Below are positions 15,954 through 26,048 of a DNA stretch of 64,000 nt, piece after piece. The stretch's first letter is position 1. Every line of letters starts with the position of its first letter. The stretch lies in assembly GCA_903883645.1 (NCBI GenBank), contig CAISBR010000009.1:1-64000 (forward strand), given 5' to 3'. A model generated the notes under the pieces. The model had not been told where the DNA came from. It saw nothing but the letters and a program-made list of their open reading frames with translations, and made no database searches. This stretch comes from an uncultured Myxococcales bacterium (GTDB lineage Bacteria > Myxococcota_A > UBA9042). The translations under genes and the position numbers were made by a program.

Positions 15954-18356
15954 ATGACCGATTCGACCCAGTTTGGCCCGCTGCCGGTGCTGCCCCTGCG
16001 CGACGTAGTGGTGTTCCCCCATATGGTGGTGCCGCTGTTTGTGGGCCGCGAGCGGTCGGTTGCCGCGCTCGAGGCGGCGTTTGCTCGGCCGGAGCGCGAC
16101 ATCTTGATTGTGACGCAGCTGAACCCGCGCACCAACGACCCGGCGGCGGCGGACCTGTTTGATGTGGCGTGTATTGGCGTAGTTAAGAACATCATGCGGC
16201 TGCCCGACGGCACGGTCAAAGTGCTGGTCGAGGGGCGGCAGCGGGCTAAACTGCTCAATTTTGAAAGCGAACAGAGCTATCTGACTGTGACCGTTGCGCC
16301 GCTGCTGGCTGTAGACGATCCGGCGATCGACGACGCGACGGGCCAGGCGCTGCGCCAGGCGGTGCGGGCGGCGTTCGAGGCGTATGTTAAGGCTAACCGC
16401 CGGATTCCTCCCGAGATTTTGACGAGCGTGGTGGCGATCGACGATGCCAGCCAGCTGGCCGATACCATCGCCGCGCACGTGACCCTGAAGATCGCGGATC
16501 GGCAAGAGCTTTTGGCGCTGGCGCCGCCGTATGCCCGCCTGCGTCGGCTGACCGAGCTGCTGGGTAGCGAAGCGCAGGCGCTGGGTAGCGAGGCGCAGCG
16601 TCGGCCGCAGGGCGCTCGCCCGCAGCAGGCACAGGCACAGGGCGAAGGCGGTGAGCCGCAAGACGAATTTAAGCAAGAGCTCGAAGAGCTGGCCAAGCAG
16701 ATCGAGGCGAAGAACCTGCCCGACGAGGCCAAGCAGAAGCTCGAGCGCGAATTCAAGAAATTGAAGATGATGAACCCCATGTCGGCCGAGGCGGGCGTGG
16801 TGCGTACGTACATCGACCTGGTGGTGGCACTGCCGTGGGGCACGTGTAGCGACGACAAGCTCGATGTGCTGCGGGCCAAGGGCATCCTCGACGCCGACCA
16901 CTATGGGCTCGATAAACCCAAGGAACGCATTCTGGAATACCTGGCGGTGCAGCAGCTGCGCGGCGAGGTGGGGCGCGGGCCGGTGCTGTGCTTGGTGGGG
17001 CCGCCCGGTGTGGGCAAGACGAGCTTGGCCAAAAGTGTCGCGAGGGCGCTCGACCGCAAATTTGTGCGCATTTCGCTGGGCGGCGTGCGCGACGAGGCCG
17101 AGATCCGTGGCCACAGGCGGACGTACGTGGGGGCGCTGCCGGGCAAGATCATCAGTGCTCTGAAGCGCGCCGGCACGAACAATCCGGTGCTGCTGCTCGA
17201 CGAGATCGACAAGATGAGCATGGACTTTCGCGGCGATCCGGCGTCGGCGCTGCTCGAAGTGCTGGATCCGGAACAGAACGAGGCGTTTGTCGATCACTAT
17301 GTCGACCTGGACTACGACCTGAGCAAGGTGCTGTTCATCACCACGGCGAACAACCTGCAGGCGATTCCGTGGGCGCTGTCGGATCGGCTCGAGATTTTGG
17401 AGCTGGGCGGCTATACGGAGCCGGATAAGCTGCAGATTGCCAAGCAATATCTGGTGCCGCGGCAGCTGAAGGAGACGGGGCTGGCCAACGCGGCCGACGT
17501 CCAATTCGGCGACGACGCGATCGAGATGCTGATTCGCAGCTATACCCGCGAGGCCGGCGTGCGCACGCTGGAGCGGCAGGTGGGCGCGGTGTGCCGCAAG
17601 CTGGGCACCAAGTATCTGAGCGAAAAGCCGTCGAAGCGCAAGAAGAAGTATCAGGTTACCGGGCCGCAAGTGGTCGAGCTGCTCGGACCCGAGAAGTTCC
17701 GACGCCAAGATGCCGAGGCGCACGACCGCGTGGGCGTGACCAATGGTCTGGCGGTGACGGCGGTGGGCGGCGATCTGCTGCTGGTCGAAGTCGCGCTGGT
17801 GCCGGGCAAGGGTCGCCTGATCGTAACGGGTAAACTAGGCGATGTGATGAAGGAATCGGTGGATGCGGCCATGAGCTACGTCCGCTCGCGGGCGCATATG
17901 CTGGGGCTGTCGAAAGACTTCTACCAGCGCATCGACCTGCACGTACACTTCCCCGAAGGGGCGATTCCTAAAGACGGTCCTAGCGCAGGCGTGGCGATTG
18001 TGACGTCGATTTGCTCGGCGCTGACGCAGATTCCGGTGCGCTGCGATGTGGCGATGACGGGTGAGATTACCTTGCGCGGCAGGGTGTTGCCGATCGGCGG
18101 CCTGAAAGAGAAGGTGATCGCGGCCCATCGCGCCGGCGTCAAGCGCGTGGTTATCCCCAAGGAGAACGAGCGCGATTTGCTCGATATTCCTAAAGAAGTG
18201 CTGGCAGATCTTGAGATTGTGCCGGTCGAGAATGGCGATCAGGTGCTGCAGGCGGCGCTGCGGCTCGACAACCCGGCGAGCTTTTTGGCCAATCCGACCG
18301 CGATGTCGCGCGACGACCTGGGCATTCACGAACCGCTGGTGGCGGCGACGCACTGA
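15954..18356 (+). CDS. lon: ATP-dependent protease Lon (LonA)
   Basis: An 800-residue LonA with the N-terminal substrate-binding domain ([18 protein letters not shown]), AAA+ module with Walker A GPPGVGKT at 349-356, and C-terminal protease domain with catalytic Ser677 in KDGPSAG and Lys720 in GGLKEKV. The linker around 203-238 is enlarged by a duplicated LGSEAQ unit and Gln/Gly-rich residues. Lon removes misfolded and regulatory proteins. It closes the tig-clpP-clpX-lon block and converges on a sigma-32-like gene, 12 bases stop to stop. Confidence 0.97.
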   Translation: MTDSTQFGPLPVLPLRDVVVFPHMVVPLFVGRERSVAALEAAFARPERDILIVTQLNPRTNDPAAADLFDVACIGVVKNIMRLPDGTVKVLVEGRQRAKLLNFESEQSYLTVTVAPLLAVDDPAIDDATGQALRQAVRAAFEAYVKANRRIPPEILTSVVAIDDASQLADTIAAHVTLKIADRQELLALAPPYARLRRLTELLGSEAQALGSEAQRRPQGARPQQAQAQGEGGEPQDEFKQELEELAKQIEAKNLPDEAKQKLEREFKKLKMMNPMSAEAGVVRTYIDLVVALPWGTCSDDKLDVLRAKGILDADHYGLDKPKERILEYLAVQQLRGEVGRGPVLCLVGPPGVGKTSLAKSVARALDRKFVRISLGGVRDEAEIRGHRRTYVGALPGKIISALKRAGTNNPVLLLDEIDKMSMDFRGDPASALLEVLDPEQNEAFVDHYVDLDYDLSKVLFITTANNLQAIPWALSDRLEILELGGYTEPDKLQIAKQYLVPRQLKETGLANAADVQFGDDAIEMLIRSYTREAGVRTLERQVGAVCRKLGTKYLSEKPSKRKKKYQVTGPQVVELLGPEKFRRQDAEAHDRVGVTNGLAVTAVGGDLLLVEVALVPGKGRLIVTGKLGDVMKESVDAAMSYVRSRAHMLGLSKDFYQRIDLHVHFPEGAIPKDGPSAGVAIVTSICSALTQIPVRCDVAMTGEITLRGRVLPIGGLKEKVIAAHRAGVKRVVIPKENERDLLDIPKEVLADLEIVPVENGDQVLQAALRLDNPASFLANPTAMSRDDLGIHEPLVAATH

Positions 18357-18368
18357 CAAGCAGGCGAG

Positions 18369-19382
18369 CTAGTCGGGGCTTGGCAAATAGCCAGCAGGTG
18401 CCAACCCCGCTAGCGCCTTGGCGATCTTCTTCTTCAAGTTCGTCTCGATCTGCCGCACGCGCTCGCGCGAAATGCCGAATTCGTCGCCGATGTCTTGCAA
18501 CGTGACCTCGTGGTCGGCGAGCAGACGCCTTTGCAGAATCGCCAGTTCCTTGTCGTTTAGCTGGTGGCGCAGGCCTTCAAGACGCTCGGCGACCAGGGTC
18601 GAGATCTCGGCCGTGGCGTACTGATCTTCGACCGACGGACCGCCCGAGGCCATGGTCTCGCCAAGCGTCATGCGGCCATCGTCGCTGATCGATGCGTCGA
18701 GATTCAGGTCGTGGCGGGCCGCGTGGGCGGCGCGGCGCCATTGCTCCACTTCCGACTCGGTCGGCGGCTTCGGTGGCGCGCGGCCCGGGCGGGTGCCTTC
18801 GCGCAGGGCCTCTGCGGCCACCAAGAAGGTCTCGTCTTCGTCGCCGTCTTCGACCACTACCTCGACTTCGGCGTCGAGTGCCCCGCCGTCGCCCAGCAGC
18901 CCTGGGTCCGCCAGCGACGCGGGCTTGGCGCCGCCCACCAACTCGGCCTCAAGGGTCTCAGGATCGGGCACGCCGCGCTTGCCAAATAGCACCCGCCGCT
19001 GCTGCGACACCGGGCCAACCTTGACCAACGACCAAGAATTGATAATGTAGTTCTGGATATACGCCTTGATCCACCACACCGCGTACGAGATCAGTCGGTA
19101 GCCGCGGTCGGGCTTAAACTTGGCCACGGCCTTCATCAGACCGATGTTGCCCTCTTGCACCAGATCGGTCAGCTTGATGTCGTAGTGTGCAAATTGATAA
19201 GCAATTTTTACCACAAAACGCAGGTTGGCGGTCACCAGAGCCTGGGCCGCCTGCCCCTCATTGGTTTCTTGATAATGCTTGGCGAGCGCGTACTCCTGAT
19301 CGCGCGTCAGCAAGGGGTAGCGATTCACCTCGGCAAGGTATTGCTCCAAGGTGTCCTTCAGGATCGGTTCGCGGTACGCCAT
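18369..19382 (-). CDS. rpoH: Sigma-32 (RpoH)-like RNA polymerase sigma factor with acidic insert
   Basis: The 337-residue protein has sigma region 1.2/2 (EPILKDTLEQYLAEVNRYPL, then EGNIGLMKAVAKFKPDRGYR and YAVWWIKAYIQNYI) in the pattern of RpoH and the myxobacterial SigB/SigC group. Regions 3 and 4 end in TLQDIGDEFGISRERVRQIE. Between them, residues about 137-212 form an extra low-complexity segment rich in Glu and Asp, absent from E. coli RpoH. The ATG at 19382 matches the usual RpoH N-terminus. Its place beside tig-clpP-clpX-lon suggests heat-shock control of those genes. RpoH is my best name; a SigB/SigC-type developmental factor is the alternative. Confidence 0.82.
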   Translation of the reverse strand: MAYREPILKDTLEQYLAEVNRYPLLTRDQEYALAKHYQETNEGQAAQALVTANLRFVVKIAYQFAHYDIKLTDLVQEGNIGLMKAVAKFKPDRGYRLISYAVWWIKAYIQNYIINSWSLVKVGPVSQQRRVLFGKRGVPDPETLEAELVGGAKPASLADPGLLGDGGALDAEVEVVVEDGDEDETFLVAAEALREGTRPGRAPPKPPTESEVEQWRRAAHAARHDLNLDASISDDGRMTLGETMASGGPSVEDQYATAEISTLVAERLEGLRHQLNDKELAILQRRLLADHEVTLQDIGDEFGISRERVRQIETNLKKKIAKALAGLAPAGYLPSPD

Positions 19383-19650
19383 GCAAGGTCTCTCTGCGGC
19401 CAAAAAAGGTCGCGACGTCTGCTAGTTGGGTGGCTCGTGTCACAGTTAGCGAAGGGTGCTGTCCAGGTGGACTTAGGGCCACGCTAGTTGGATGCGACAC
19501 GCGGGCGCCCGGGTGTGGCGGCATTTTACTGCTTGTCGGACGCAGCGTCGAGGCTTCGCCCCGTACCACGGCCCGGCAGCTTGACAACCCGATCGCCTGC
19601 CGCGACATTCCCTCTCACTGAACTAGTGCACGGCAAAGGGGGCACGCGAC
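19383..19650. other. Divergent intergenic region between the sigma-32-like and DUF1844 genes
   Basis: These 268 bases hold no gene. A perfect -35-like TTGACA occurs near 19580, but no good -10 element follows at a proper distance. The motif gctagttggrtg occurs twice (near 19421 and 19484), possibly a weak direct repeat. Confidence 0.4.
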
Positions 19651-20001
19651 ATGGGTGACAAGCACAACCACAAACCGGGACACACTGCGCACGGCGCGCA
19701 TACCCCGAAAGGCGACCATGCGGGCGATAGTAAACAAGCCGAGGCGCCCCGCATCGATTTTTCGACGTTTGTGCTCTCGCTGACGGGGTCGGCGATGGTG
19801 CAGCTAGGCCGCGTGCCCGATCCGACAGGGGAGAACGGCGGTATTGATCTTGGGCTGGCTAGGCAAGCTGTTGATATTTTGACGATGTTGCGCACGAAGA
19901 CGGCAGGTAACTTGGCGCCGCCCGAAGCGGACCTGCTCGAGCGAGTGCTGCACGACCTGCGCGTGGCCTGGGTCGAAGAGGCGCAAAAGCACGTTGGGTA
20001 A
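19651..20001 (+). CDS. DUF1844 family protein
   Basis: A 116-residue cytoplasmic protein. The C-terminal two thirds match DUF1844 (PF08899): [17 protein letters not shown], then a helical segment with [20 protein letters not shown] and a final [17 protein letters not shown]. The N-terminal 33 residues are a His/Lys-rich disordered stretch. DUF1844 proteins are common in deltaproteobacteria; their function is not known. The 3' end overlaps the sigma-54 activator gene by eight bases, so they are probably co-translated. Confidence 0.85.
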   Translation: MGDKHNHKPGHTAHGAHTPKGDHAGDSKQAEAPRIDFSTFVLSLTGSAMVQLGRVPDPTGENGGIDLGLARQAVDILTMLRTKTAGNLAPPEADLLERVLHDLRVAWVEEAQKHVG

Positions 20002-21013
20002 GCCAGAACTCGCGACTCCGCGGCACTTTTACGCCATGGTCGGGGCGAGCGAGCCGATGTTGCGGCTTTTCGGCCAGATCGAGCGGGTAGCCCGTGTTGC
20101 CACGACCGTGCTGATTCAGGGCGAGTCGGGTACCGGCAAAGAGCTCGTGGCGCGGGCGCTGCATGATGCGAGTCCGCGGGCGGGTGCGGCATTTGTTGCA
20201 GTAAATTGTGGAGCGATTCCAGCTCATTTGCTCGAAAGTGAGCTGTTTGGTCATGTGCGCGGGGCGTTTACCGATGCGTCGAGCGACCGCGCCGGGCTGT
20301 TTGAGGCGGCAGACGGTGGCACGCTTTTCTTAGACGAGATCGCGGACTTGCCGCTGCCCCTGCAGGTCAAGCTTTTGCGCGTGCTGCAAGACGGCGAAGT
20401 GCGGCGGCTGGGTAGCAATAAGGCCTTTACGGTGGATGTGCGGGTAGCGGCGGCGAGCGCGGTGCCTCTGCGGCAGCGGGTGCGCGATCAGCTGTTTCGC
20501 GAGGACCTGTTCTATCGGCTGAGCGTGATCGAGTTGAAGGTGCCCGCGCTCCGCGAGCGCACGGGCGACCTCGATCTGCTGGTGGCAGACTTAATTGCCG
20601 CGACGAATCGACGACTTGGCACCCATATTCAGGGGCTAACTCCAGACGCGCGGTCCAGGCTCCAAGGGCGTTTGTGGCCGGGCAACGTGCGCGAGCTGAA
20701 GAATGCGGTGGAGCAGGCGTGCGTGCTCGCCGAGTCGCCGTGGATCGCCGCCGACGAGATCGCGATGGACCCGCTGCCGCTCGACCTGCCGGTGCGGGCG
20801 CCGCTTGACCTAAGCAACCTTTCGATCCCCTTGGCGATCGAGAATATTGAGCGCACGCTAATCCTTGAGGCCTTGCAGCGCACCGCCGGGAATCGCACCC
20901 GGGCAGCGCTGCTGCTCACGATCTCGACGCGTAATTTGCAATATAAAATCAAACAGTACGGAATCGCCGCGCCGCCCATACCCGGGCGTCCGCCGCGCGT
21001 GGGGATGCCATGA
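19994..21013 (+). CDS. Sigma-54-dependent transcriptional activator without sensor domain
   Basis: A bacterial enhancer-binding protein of about 339 residues. It has only the AAA+ domain (Walker A GESGTGKE at 43-50, Walker B LFLDEIAD at 111-118, arginine fingers in [11 protein letters not shown]) and a Fis-type DNA-binding helix-turn-helix ([20 protein letters not shown]). There is no receiver, GAF or PAS domain, as in PspF. The sigma-54 contact loop reads GAFTDA (90-95) in place of GAFTGA. The start is uncertain: TTG at 19994 overlaps the DUF1844 gene, and an ATG at 20036 would remove 14 residues. The stop overlaps the next gene as ATGAG. Confidence 0.88.
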   Translation: MGKPELATPRHFYAMVGASEPMLRLFGQIERVARVATTVLIQGESGTGKELVARALHDASPRAGAAFVAVNCGAIPAHLLESELFGHVRGAFTDASSDRAGLFEAADGGTLFLDEIADLPLPLQVKLLRVLQDGEVRRLGSNKAFTVDVRVAAASAVPLRQRVRDQLFREDLFYRLSVIELKVPALRERTGDLDLLVADLIAATNRRLGTHIQGLTPDARSRLQGRLWPGNVRELKNAVEQACVLAESPWIAADEIAMDPLPLDLPVRAPLDLSNLSIPLAIENIERTLILEALQRTAGNRTRAALLLTISTRNLQYKIKQYGIAAPPIPGRPPRVGMP

Positions 21014-22473
21014 GTGAGGCTAGCTTGAGTGCCCTGGTCGAGCGTTTGCGGGCGCGCTATCCACTGATCGGCTTGCTCGGTGCCGACGAGCGCGAGGGGG
21101 CGGCGTTTGCTGCGCGTGCGGCCCAAGAGGCGAAGTTGCCTTGCGAAATTTGCCATTACGGCACCGATGACCCGGCCGAGCGGGCCTTGGCGGCGCTGCA
21201 GCGACTCAGCCACCAGCCGTCGTGCCTGGTGCTGCCGGCGGCGCGCACGCTGCTGGCGGACCCGCGGTTGGTGCGGTTCTTGAGCGAGCGGCTCGAAGAT
21301 CTGGAGCGCAACGGCCAGTGCGTGGTGCTAGTGGGGGCAGTTCTACCCGAAATTCCTGAGTTAGCTCGGGATTTAGTGCGCCTGGCGGTGCCGCTGCCGC
21401 CACGGACGACCCTAGAACCCCTGGCGCGGGCGGCACTTGAGGGGGCCGACGGCGAGCAAATTGAGGCGGCCGTGCGGGCATTGCAGGGGCTGACCCTGGC
21501 CCAAGCGCGGCGGGCGCTGCGGCGCGTGCGGGTGCTGCCACTGCCGCAGGCGCTGGCCGAATTGCTGGGCGAAAAACGCGAGTTGCTAGCCGCCAGTGGT
21601 GTGGTCGAGGTGGTGCATCCGGTGCCACCGGCGAGTGCGATTGGTGGGCTCGACGAGCTGAAGGCCTGGCTAGACCGGCAGCGGCAGGCCCTATCGAGCG
21701 ATGCGCGGAGCTATGGCTTGCCAGTGCCGCGCGGGGTTTTGCTCGTAGGTGTGCAGGGTTGTGGCAAGTCGCTGTCGGCTAAGGCGGCGGCCGCGATTCT
21801 GGGCTTGCCGCTGCTGCGCCTGGACCTGGGGCGGCTGCACGGTGGCGAGCACGGGCCCGATGCGAACCTGCGCCACGCATTGGCGGTGGCCGAGGCGATG
21901 GCCCCGGTCGTGCTGTGGATCGACGAAATCGACAAGGCTTTTGCGGGTGCGGCGAGCGGCGCGTCGGAGTCGGGTGCCCGGGTCTTTGGCAGCATGCTGA
22001 CCTGGTTGGGCGAGCAGCGCAGCGGTGTGTTTGTGGCGGCTACAGCCAATCGTTTGGCACAGTTGCCGGCAGAGCTGATGCGCAAGGGCCGCTTTGACGA
22101 GACGTTTTTTGTCGATGTGCCCGATGCCGCCGCCCGCGCCGAGATCTTGGCCGTGGCGCTGCGCAGTAGTGGTCGCAACCCAGCGGAATTTGACCTAGAA
22201 CTGCTGGCCAAGGCGAGCGATCGCCTGACCGGCGCCGAGCTCGAACAGGCCATCTACGAGGGGCTGCAGCAGGCGTTTGCCCAGGCAAGGCCGCCGCGCA
22301 GCGAGGATTTCGCCGCCGTGCTGGCCAAAACCGTGCCGTTCGTAGAAACTTACGATACCCAAGTGCGCGAGTTGCGCGGCTGGGCGCGGCGCCATTGCCG
22401 GGGAGCGAGCCGCGATCGCAGCCTGCACGAGTTGTTTGCGGCCGCCCGCCAAGCTCGGCCCGACGCCAAGTAG
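21010..22473 (+). CDS. Ycf46-like AAA+ ATPase
   Basis: A 487-residue protein with a degenerate N-terminal region (about 1-200) and a C-terminal classical AAA+ domain: Walker A GVQGCGKS at 247-254, Walker [13 protein letters not shown], sensor/second region [33 protein letters not shown]. This pattern ([35 protein letters not shown]) matches the Ycf46 family of cyanobacteria and plastids, which in bacteria has been linked to light, carbon uptake or stress but has no defined substrate. It starts inside the stop of the sigma-54 activator gene, so the two products likely act together. Confidence 0.85.
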   Translation: MSEASLSALVERLRARYPLIGLLGADEREGAAFAARAAQEAKLPCEICHYGTDDPAERALAALQRLSHQPSCLVLPAARTLLADPRLVRFLSERLEDLERNGQCVVLVGAVLPEIPELARDLVRLAVPLPPRTTLEPLARAALEGADGEQIEAAVRALQGLTLAQARRALRRVRVLPLPQALAELLGEKRELLAASGVVEVVHPVPPASAIGGLDELKAWLDRQRQALSSDARSYGLPVPRGVLLVGVQGCGKSLSAKAAAAILGLPLLRLDLGRLHGGEHGPDANLRHALAVAEAMAPVVLWIDEIDKAFAGAASGASESGARVFGSMLTWLGEQRSGVFVAATANRLAQLPAELMRKGRFDETFFVDVPDAAARAEILAVALRSSGRNPAEFDLELLAKASDRLTGAELEQAIYEGLQQAFAQARPPRSEDFAAVLAKTVPFVETYDTQVRELRGWARRHCRGASRDRSLHELFAAARQARPDAK

Positions 22474-22489
22474 CGAACCGAGAGGGACC

Positions 22490-23506
22490 ATGAGCGACAC
22501 GTTCGACATTGCAGTCATCGGCGCGGGCGCCTGGGGAACCGCGCTGGCCATCCACGCTGCCCGCGCGGGCAAGAAGACGATCTTGTGGGCCTATGAGCCG
22601 CAGACGGTGCAAGACATCAACGAAGCCCGCGAGAATAAGACATTCTTGCCCGGAATCAAGCTGCCCGAGAGTCTGCGTGCGACGAGCGACCTTGAGCTGG
22701 CGGTGCGGCGTTCGCGCATCTTGCTCACCGTGATTCCGACGCCGCATGTAGAGCGCATCTCCGCGCAAATTCTCCCGTTTTTGACGGATGATCACGCGCT
22801 GGTGTCGTGCAGCAAGGGCATTGACAACACCTCGCTCGAGACCGTCAACGAGATCTTTGAACGGGTGCTGCCGCGGCGATTGCACTTGAATTTGGCGTAC
22901 TTGTCAGGCCCATCGTTTGCCGCCGAGGTGGCGATGGGTAGCCCCACGGCCGTGACGATCGGCACGCTCGACCGCAAGTTTGGGCGTTTTTTGCAAAATG
23001 AGCTGTCGGCAGGCCATTTTCGCTGCTATGCCACCACCGATGTGGTCGGTGTGGAGATGGGCGGCGCGGTCAAGAACGTGATGGCGATTGCGGTGGGTGC
23101 GGCTGACGGTCTGGGTTTTGGCCACAATGCGCGCGCCGGTCTGATCACCCGCGGTCTGGCCGAGATCACCCGTCTGGCGGTGCGCAAGGGTGCCAACCCA
23201 CTGACTCTACAGGGTTTAGCTGGCATGGGCGACTTGGTGCTGACCTGCACGGGCGACCTGTCGCGTAACCGCACCGTGGGTCTGCGCTTGGGTCGCGGCG
23301 AAACGATTGAGCAAATCCTGGGTTCGATGAGCGCGGTGGCCGAGGGCGTGCTGACGAGCCGCAGTGCGCACCGCCTTGCCGAGAGTCTGGGGGTGGATGC
23401 GCCCATTATTGCGCACACTTACCGGGCGTTGCACGAGGGCCTGGCGCCGCGCGCCGCGCTTGAGGGGCTGATGTCGCGGCCCCTGAAAGACGAATTAGTC
23501 CTGTAA
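22490..23506 (+). CDS. gpsA: NAD(P)-dependent glycerol-3-phosphate dehydrogenase
   Basis: The 338-residue enzyme reduces dihydroxyacetone phosphate to sn-glycerol 3-phosphate for phospholipid synthesis. The nucleotide-binding motif GAGAWGTA is at 11-18. The catalytic Lys lies in GGAVKNVMAIAVG, and NARAGLITRGLAEI and GLAGMGDLVLTC are diagnostic blocks. The ATG at 22490 has GAGAGGG upstream. It begins 16 bases after the AAA+ gene and 15 bases before rimM, so it may head or join a long transcript. Confidence 0.97.
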   Translation: MSDTFDIAVIGAGAWGTALAIHAARAGKKTILWAYEPQTVQDINEARENKTFLPGIKLPESLRATSDLELAVRRSRILLTVIPTPHVERISAQILPFLTDDHALVSCSKGIDNTSLETVNEIFERVLPRRLHLNLAYLSGPSFAAEVAMGSPTAVTIGTLDRKFGRFLQNELSAGHFRCYATTDVVGVEMGGAVKNVMAIAVGAADGLGFGHNARAGLITRGLAEITRLAVRKGANPLTLQGLAGMGDLVLTCTGDLSRNRTVGLRLGRGETIEQILGSMSAVAEGVLTSRSAHRLAESLGVDAPIIAHTYRALHEGLAPRAALEGLMSRPLKDELVL

Positions 23507-23521
23507 TCAATAGGTAGAACG

Positions 23522-24079
23522 ATGGTGGATTCTTCGAATAGTCGGCCGCTGGCGCTGCCCGATACCGACCGCTGGGTCGAGATCGGCCGCATTGGTCGCC
23601 CCCATGGCATCAAGGGCCAGCTGCATGTGCAACTGCATAATCCGAATTCGCCGCTGTGGCGCCCGGGGCTGGTCGTGCGGGCGTGGAAGGCGGGGGCGCC
23701 GGCGCAGCCGCTGCGGGTGCTGGATTTGCGGCACTCGGGCGCCGATTACGTTGTGACGTTCGAGGGTTTGCCCGATCGCTCCGCCACCGAACCGCTGATT
23801 CACTGCCTGCTGCAAGTGGCCGAAGACGACCTGCCCGCGCGGCAAGACGACGAGATCTACCTGCACGAGCTGCTGGGCGCGGCCGTGCACGACGCCGAGA
23901 CCGATGTGCAAGTGGGTACGATCAAAGGCTTTATCGAGACCAATCAGCTGGTGCTCGACATTGCGCTGCTGGCGGGTGGCTCGGCGCTGGTGCCGGCCCA
24001 GTCCGACGCGGTGGTGGCCCTGGGGCGCGAGCGCGGCAAGGTGGTCGTGGCCCACATCGAGGACTGGCGCTCGACCTAA
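23522..24079 (+). CDS. rimM: Ribosome maturation factor RimM
   Basis: A 185-residue protein with the N-terminal RimM barrel (VEIGRIGRPHGIKGQLHVQL) and the C-terminal PRC-barrel domain ending in KVVVAHIEDW. RimM assists processing of 16S rRNA and assembly of the 30S head. trmD follows directly (ATG one base after the stop) and rplS is further on, as in the standard rpsP-rimM-trmD-rplS operon; rpsP is not here. Confidence 0.95.
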   Translation: MVDSSNSRPLALPDTDRWVEIGRIGRPHGIKGQLHVQLHNPNSPLWRPGLVVRAWKAGAPAQPLRVLDLRHSGADYVVTFEGLPDRSATEPLIHCLLQVAEDDLPARQDDEIYLHELLGAAVHDAETDVQVGTIKGFIETNQLVLDIALLAGGSALVPAQSDAVVALGRERGKVVVAHIEDWRST

Positions 24080-24862
24080 ATGCCTGAGAATAGCTTTCAA
24101 TTCGACATTCTAACCCTGTTCCCCGGGCTGTTCGACGGTCTGCGGAACGAGTCGCTGCTGGGCAAGGCGCTGGCGAGCGATGTGCTGGGGCTGCACACCC
24201 ACAACTGGCGGCAGTGGACCACCGACCGCCACAACACGGTCGACGATCTGCCCTTTGGCGGTGGGCCGGGGATGGTGCTCAAGCCTGAGCCGATTCTGTC
24301 GTGCTTGCGCGAGCTTACGCCCCAACGCGCCGCCAAGACGCCGGTGGTGCTGCTGTCGCCCGCGGGGCGGCTATTTCGCCAAGAGCTGGCGCAAGAGTGG
24401 GCGCAAGGTCCTGGACTGATTCTGCTTTGTGGCCGCTACGAAGGGTTTGATGCGCGCATTGAGCAGCATGTCGATCACGTGGTGTCGATCGGCGACTATG
24501 TGCTGAATGGCGGCGAAGTGGCGGCGATGGCGATCATCGAGGCGGTGGCGCGACTGCTGCCCGGCGTGATCGGCAACGCAGCCAGTTTGACTGAAGAGTC
24601 GCATAGTTCGGGCCTGCTTGAGCATCCGCACTACACCCGGCCGCGCGAGTTTGAGGGCGAGCCGGTGCCCGAAGTGCTGCTGGGCGGGAACCACGCCGAG
24701 ATCGACCGCTGGCGGCGGCGGCAGAGTCTGCTGCGCACCAAGCTGCGGCGGCCTGAGCTCATGCAAGGTCTTGTAATCGATAAAAAAGATCGAACCTGGC
24801 TCGATGCAGAGTGGGCCGCGCTGCAGGCCGCAGCAGCCCCGGCGAGCGACGATAGGGATTGA
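24080..24862 (+). CDS. trmD: tRNA (guanine-37-N1)-methyltransferase TrmD
   Basis: The 260-residue SPOUT enzyme makes m1G37 in tRNA and guards the reading frame. The N-terminal FDILTLFPGLFDG, the DDLPFGGGPGM block, the deep-knot AdoMet site (LLCGRYEGFDARI and IGDYVLNGGE) and the DEES-like SLTEESHSSGLLEHPHYTRP region are all present. It lies immediately after rimM and eight bases before the next gene. Confidence 0.97.
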   Translation: MPENSFQFDILTLFPGLFDGLRNESLLGKALASDVLGLHTHNWRQWTTDRHNTVDDLPFGGGPGMVLKPEPILSCLRELTPQRAAKTPVVLLSPAGRLFRQELAQEWAQGPGLILLCGRYEGFDARIEQHVDHVVSIGDYVLNGGEVAAMAIIEAVARLLPGVIGNAASLTEESHSSGLLEHPHYTRPREFEGEPVPEVLLGGNHAEIDRWRRRQSLLRTKLRRPELMQGLVIDKKDRTWLDAEWAALQAAAAPASDDRD

Positions 24863-24869
24863 CAATTCG

Positions 24870-25502
24870 ATGAAAATGGCTATCTTTCTCGCCCTCGTTC
24901 ACCATCCGGTGCTGGATCGCTCCGGGCGGGTGGTGACGTCGGCATTGACCAACGTCGATGTGCACGACCTGGCCCGCTCCGGTCGAACCTTTGGAGTCAC
25001 CCGCAGTTACGTGGTCACGCCCGTGGCCCTGCAGCAGCGAATGGTGACCGAGATGGTCGAACACTGGCAGCTGGGAGCGGGTTCTGCGCATCTGCGGCGG
25101 GCCGAGGCGATGCAGCGCGTGAGCGTGATGCCCTCGATCGATGCCGCAAGGACCGATATCACCAAGCGAACCGGCCGTGCGCCGGTGGTCGCGGTGACGG
25201 CAGCCCGCTGGGAGCCAGAAGGCAGGAAGGCGGGTACGCAAGAGCCTGAATCGTTTGACCTGTGGCGGCATAAGATTGCCAGCGCGGGCGACGACGCGCA
25301 GCCCCTGCTGTTGGTGTTTGGCACCGGTTGGGGTCTCGCGCCCGAGGTGCTGGCGGAGGCCGATGTGCGGCTACCGCCGGTGCAACGCCGGCCCGAGCTG
25401 CTGGATGCCGAGGCAGGCGACGGTCCTTACAACCATCTTTCGGTGCGCGCGGCGGCGGCGATCATTTTGGATCGACTGCTCGGAGATCGCGATTTGCACT
25501 GA
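24870..25502 (+). CDS. SPOUT-like RNA methyltransferase, family found next to trmD
   Basis: A 210-residue protein of the family annotated as RNA methyltransferase (PF09936 type), usually encoded between trmD and rplS in deltaproteobacteria, Thermotogae and Aquificae. Its start (FLALVHHPVLDRSG) and end (PYNHLSVRAAAAIILDRLLG) are diagnostic, and LLLVFGTGWGLAPEVL forms the knot that should bind AdoMet. The RNA target is unknown. The short stretch around 109-125 (RWEPEGRKAGTQEPESF) looks like a lineage insert. It starts seven bases after the trmD stop. Confidence 0.85.
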   Translation: MKMAIFLALVHHPVLDRSGRVVTSALTNVDVHDLARSGRTFGVTRSYVVTPVALQQRMVTEMVEHWQLGAGSAHLRRAEAMQRVSVMPSIDAARTDITKRTGRAPVVAVTAARWEPEGRKAGTQEPESFDLWRHKIASAGDDAQPLLLVFGTGWGLAPEVLAEADVRLPPVQRRPELLDAEAGDGPYNHLSVRAAAAIILDRLLGDRDLH

Positions 25503-25664
25503 CCTTTTGTGCGCGGTAACCCCGTGCATACCGAGTTGAGCGGCACGTACGGCCCCTTGCTCGCCCAGGGTGGGCAGCAAACCCGGACCTCTGTCCTCTC
25601 GCTGAGTTCGACCGCACATGGCGAACCGGCCTAGGCGCCCCAGGGCGCACCTTTAGGAAAACTG
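25503..25664 (+). other. rplS leader region
   Basis: This 162-base gap before rplS has no gene. A short hairpin GCGCC-CCAG-GGCGC at 25635-25648 stands just before the ribosome site AGGAAA. Ribosomal protein leaders that control rplS are known in other phyla, but I cannot match this one to a described motif. Confidence 0.35.
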
Positions 25665-26021
25665 ATGCGTCAGCACCTTCTTGATTACGTTCAGAATGCC
25701 CACATTCGCTTCGACCTGCCCGCGTTCAAGACCGGCGACACCGTCAAGGTCCACGGCCGCATCATCGAAGGCGAGAAAGAGCGCGTGCAGATCTACGAGG
25801 GCGTGGTCATCCGCCGCTCCGGCTCGGGCACCGATGCCTCGTTCACCGTGCGCAAGATCAGCAATGGCGTGGGCGTCGAGCGCGTGTTTCCGGTCCACTC
25901 CCCCCGCATCTTGAAGATCGACATCGTCTCGTCGGGCAAGGTCCGCCGCGCGCGCATCTACTACCTGCGCGCTCTGCAGGGCCGCGCCGCCAAGCTGCGC
26001 CGCATCGAAGACAACGGCTAA
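25665..26021 (+). CDS. rplS: 50S ribosomal protein L19
   Basis: A 118-residue L19 with the family pattern: [63 protein letters not shown] and [17 protein letters not shown]19 sits at the 30S-50S interface. It is the last gene of the gpsA-rimM-trmD-SPOUT group, followed by a strong terminator candidate. Confidence 0.98.
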   Translation: MRQHLLDYVQNAHIRFDLPAFKTGDTVKVHGRIIEGEKERVQIYEGVVIRRSGSGTDASFTVRKISNGVGVERVFPVHSPRILKIDIVSSGKVRRARIYYLRALQGRAAKLRRIEDNG

Positions 26022-26048
26022 GTCGTTTATTCGTAGAGTCTTGCGCAG

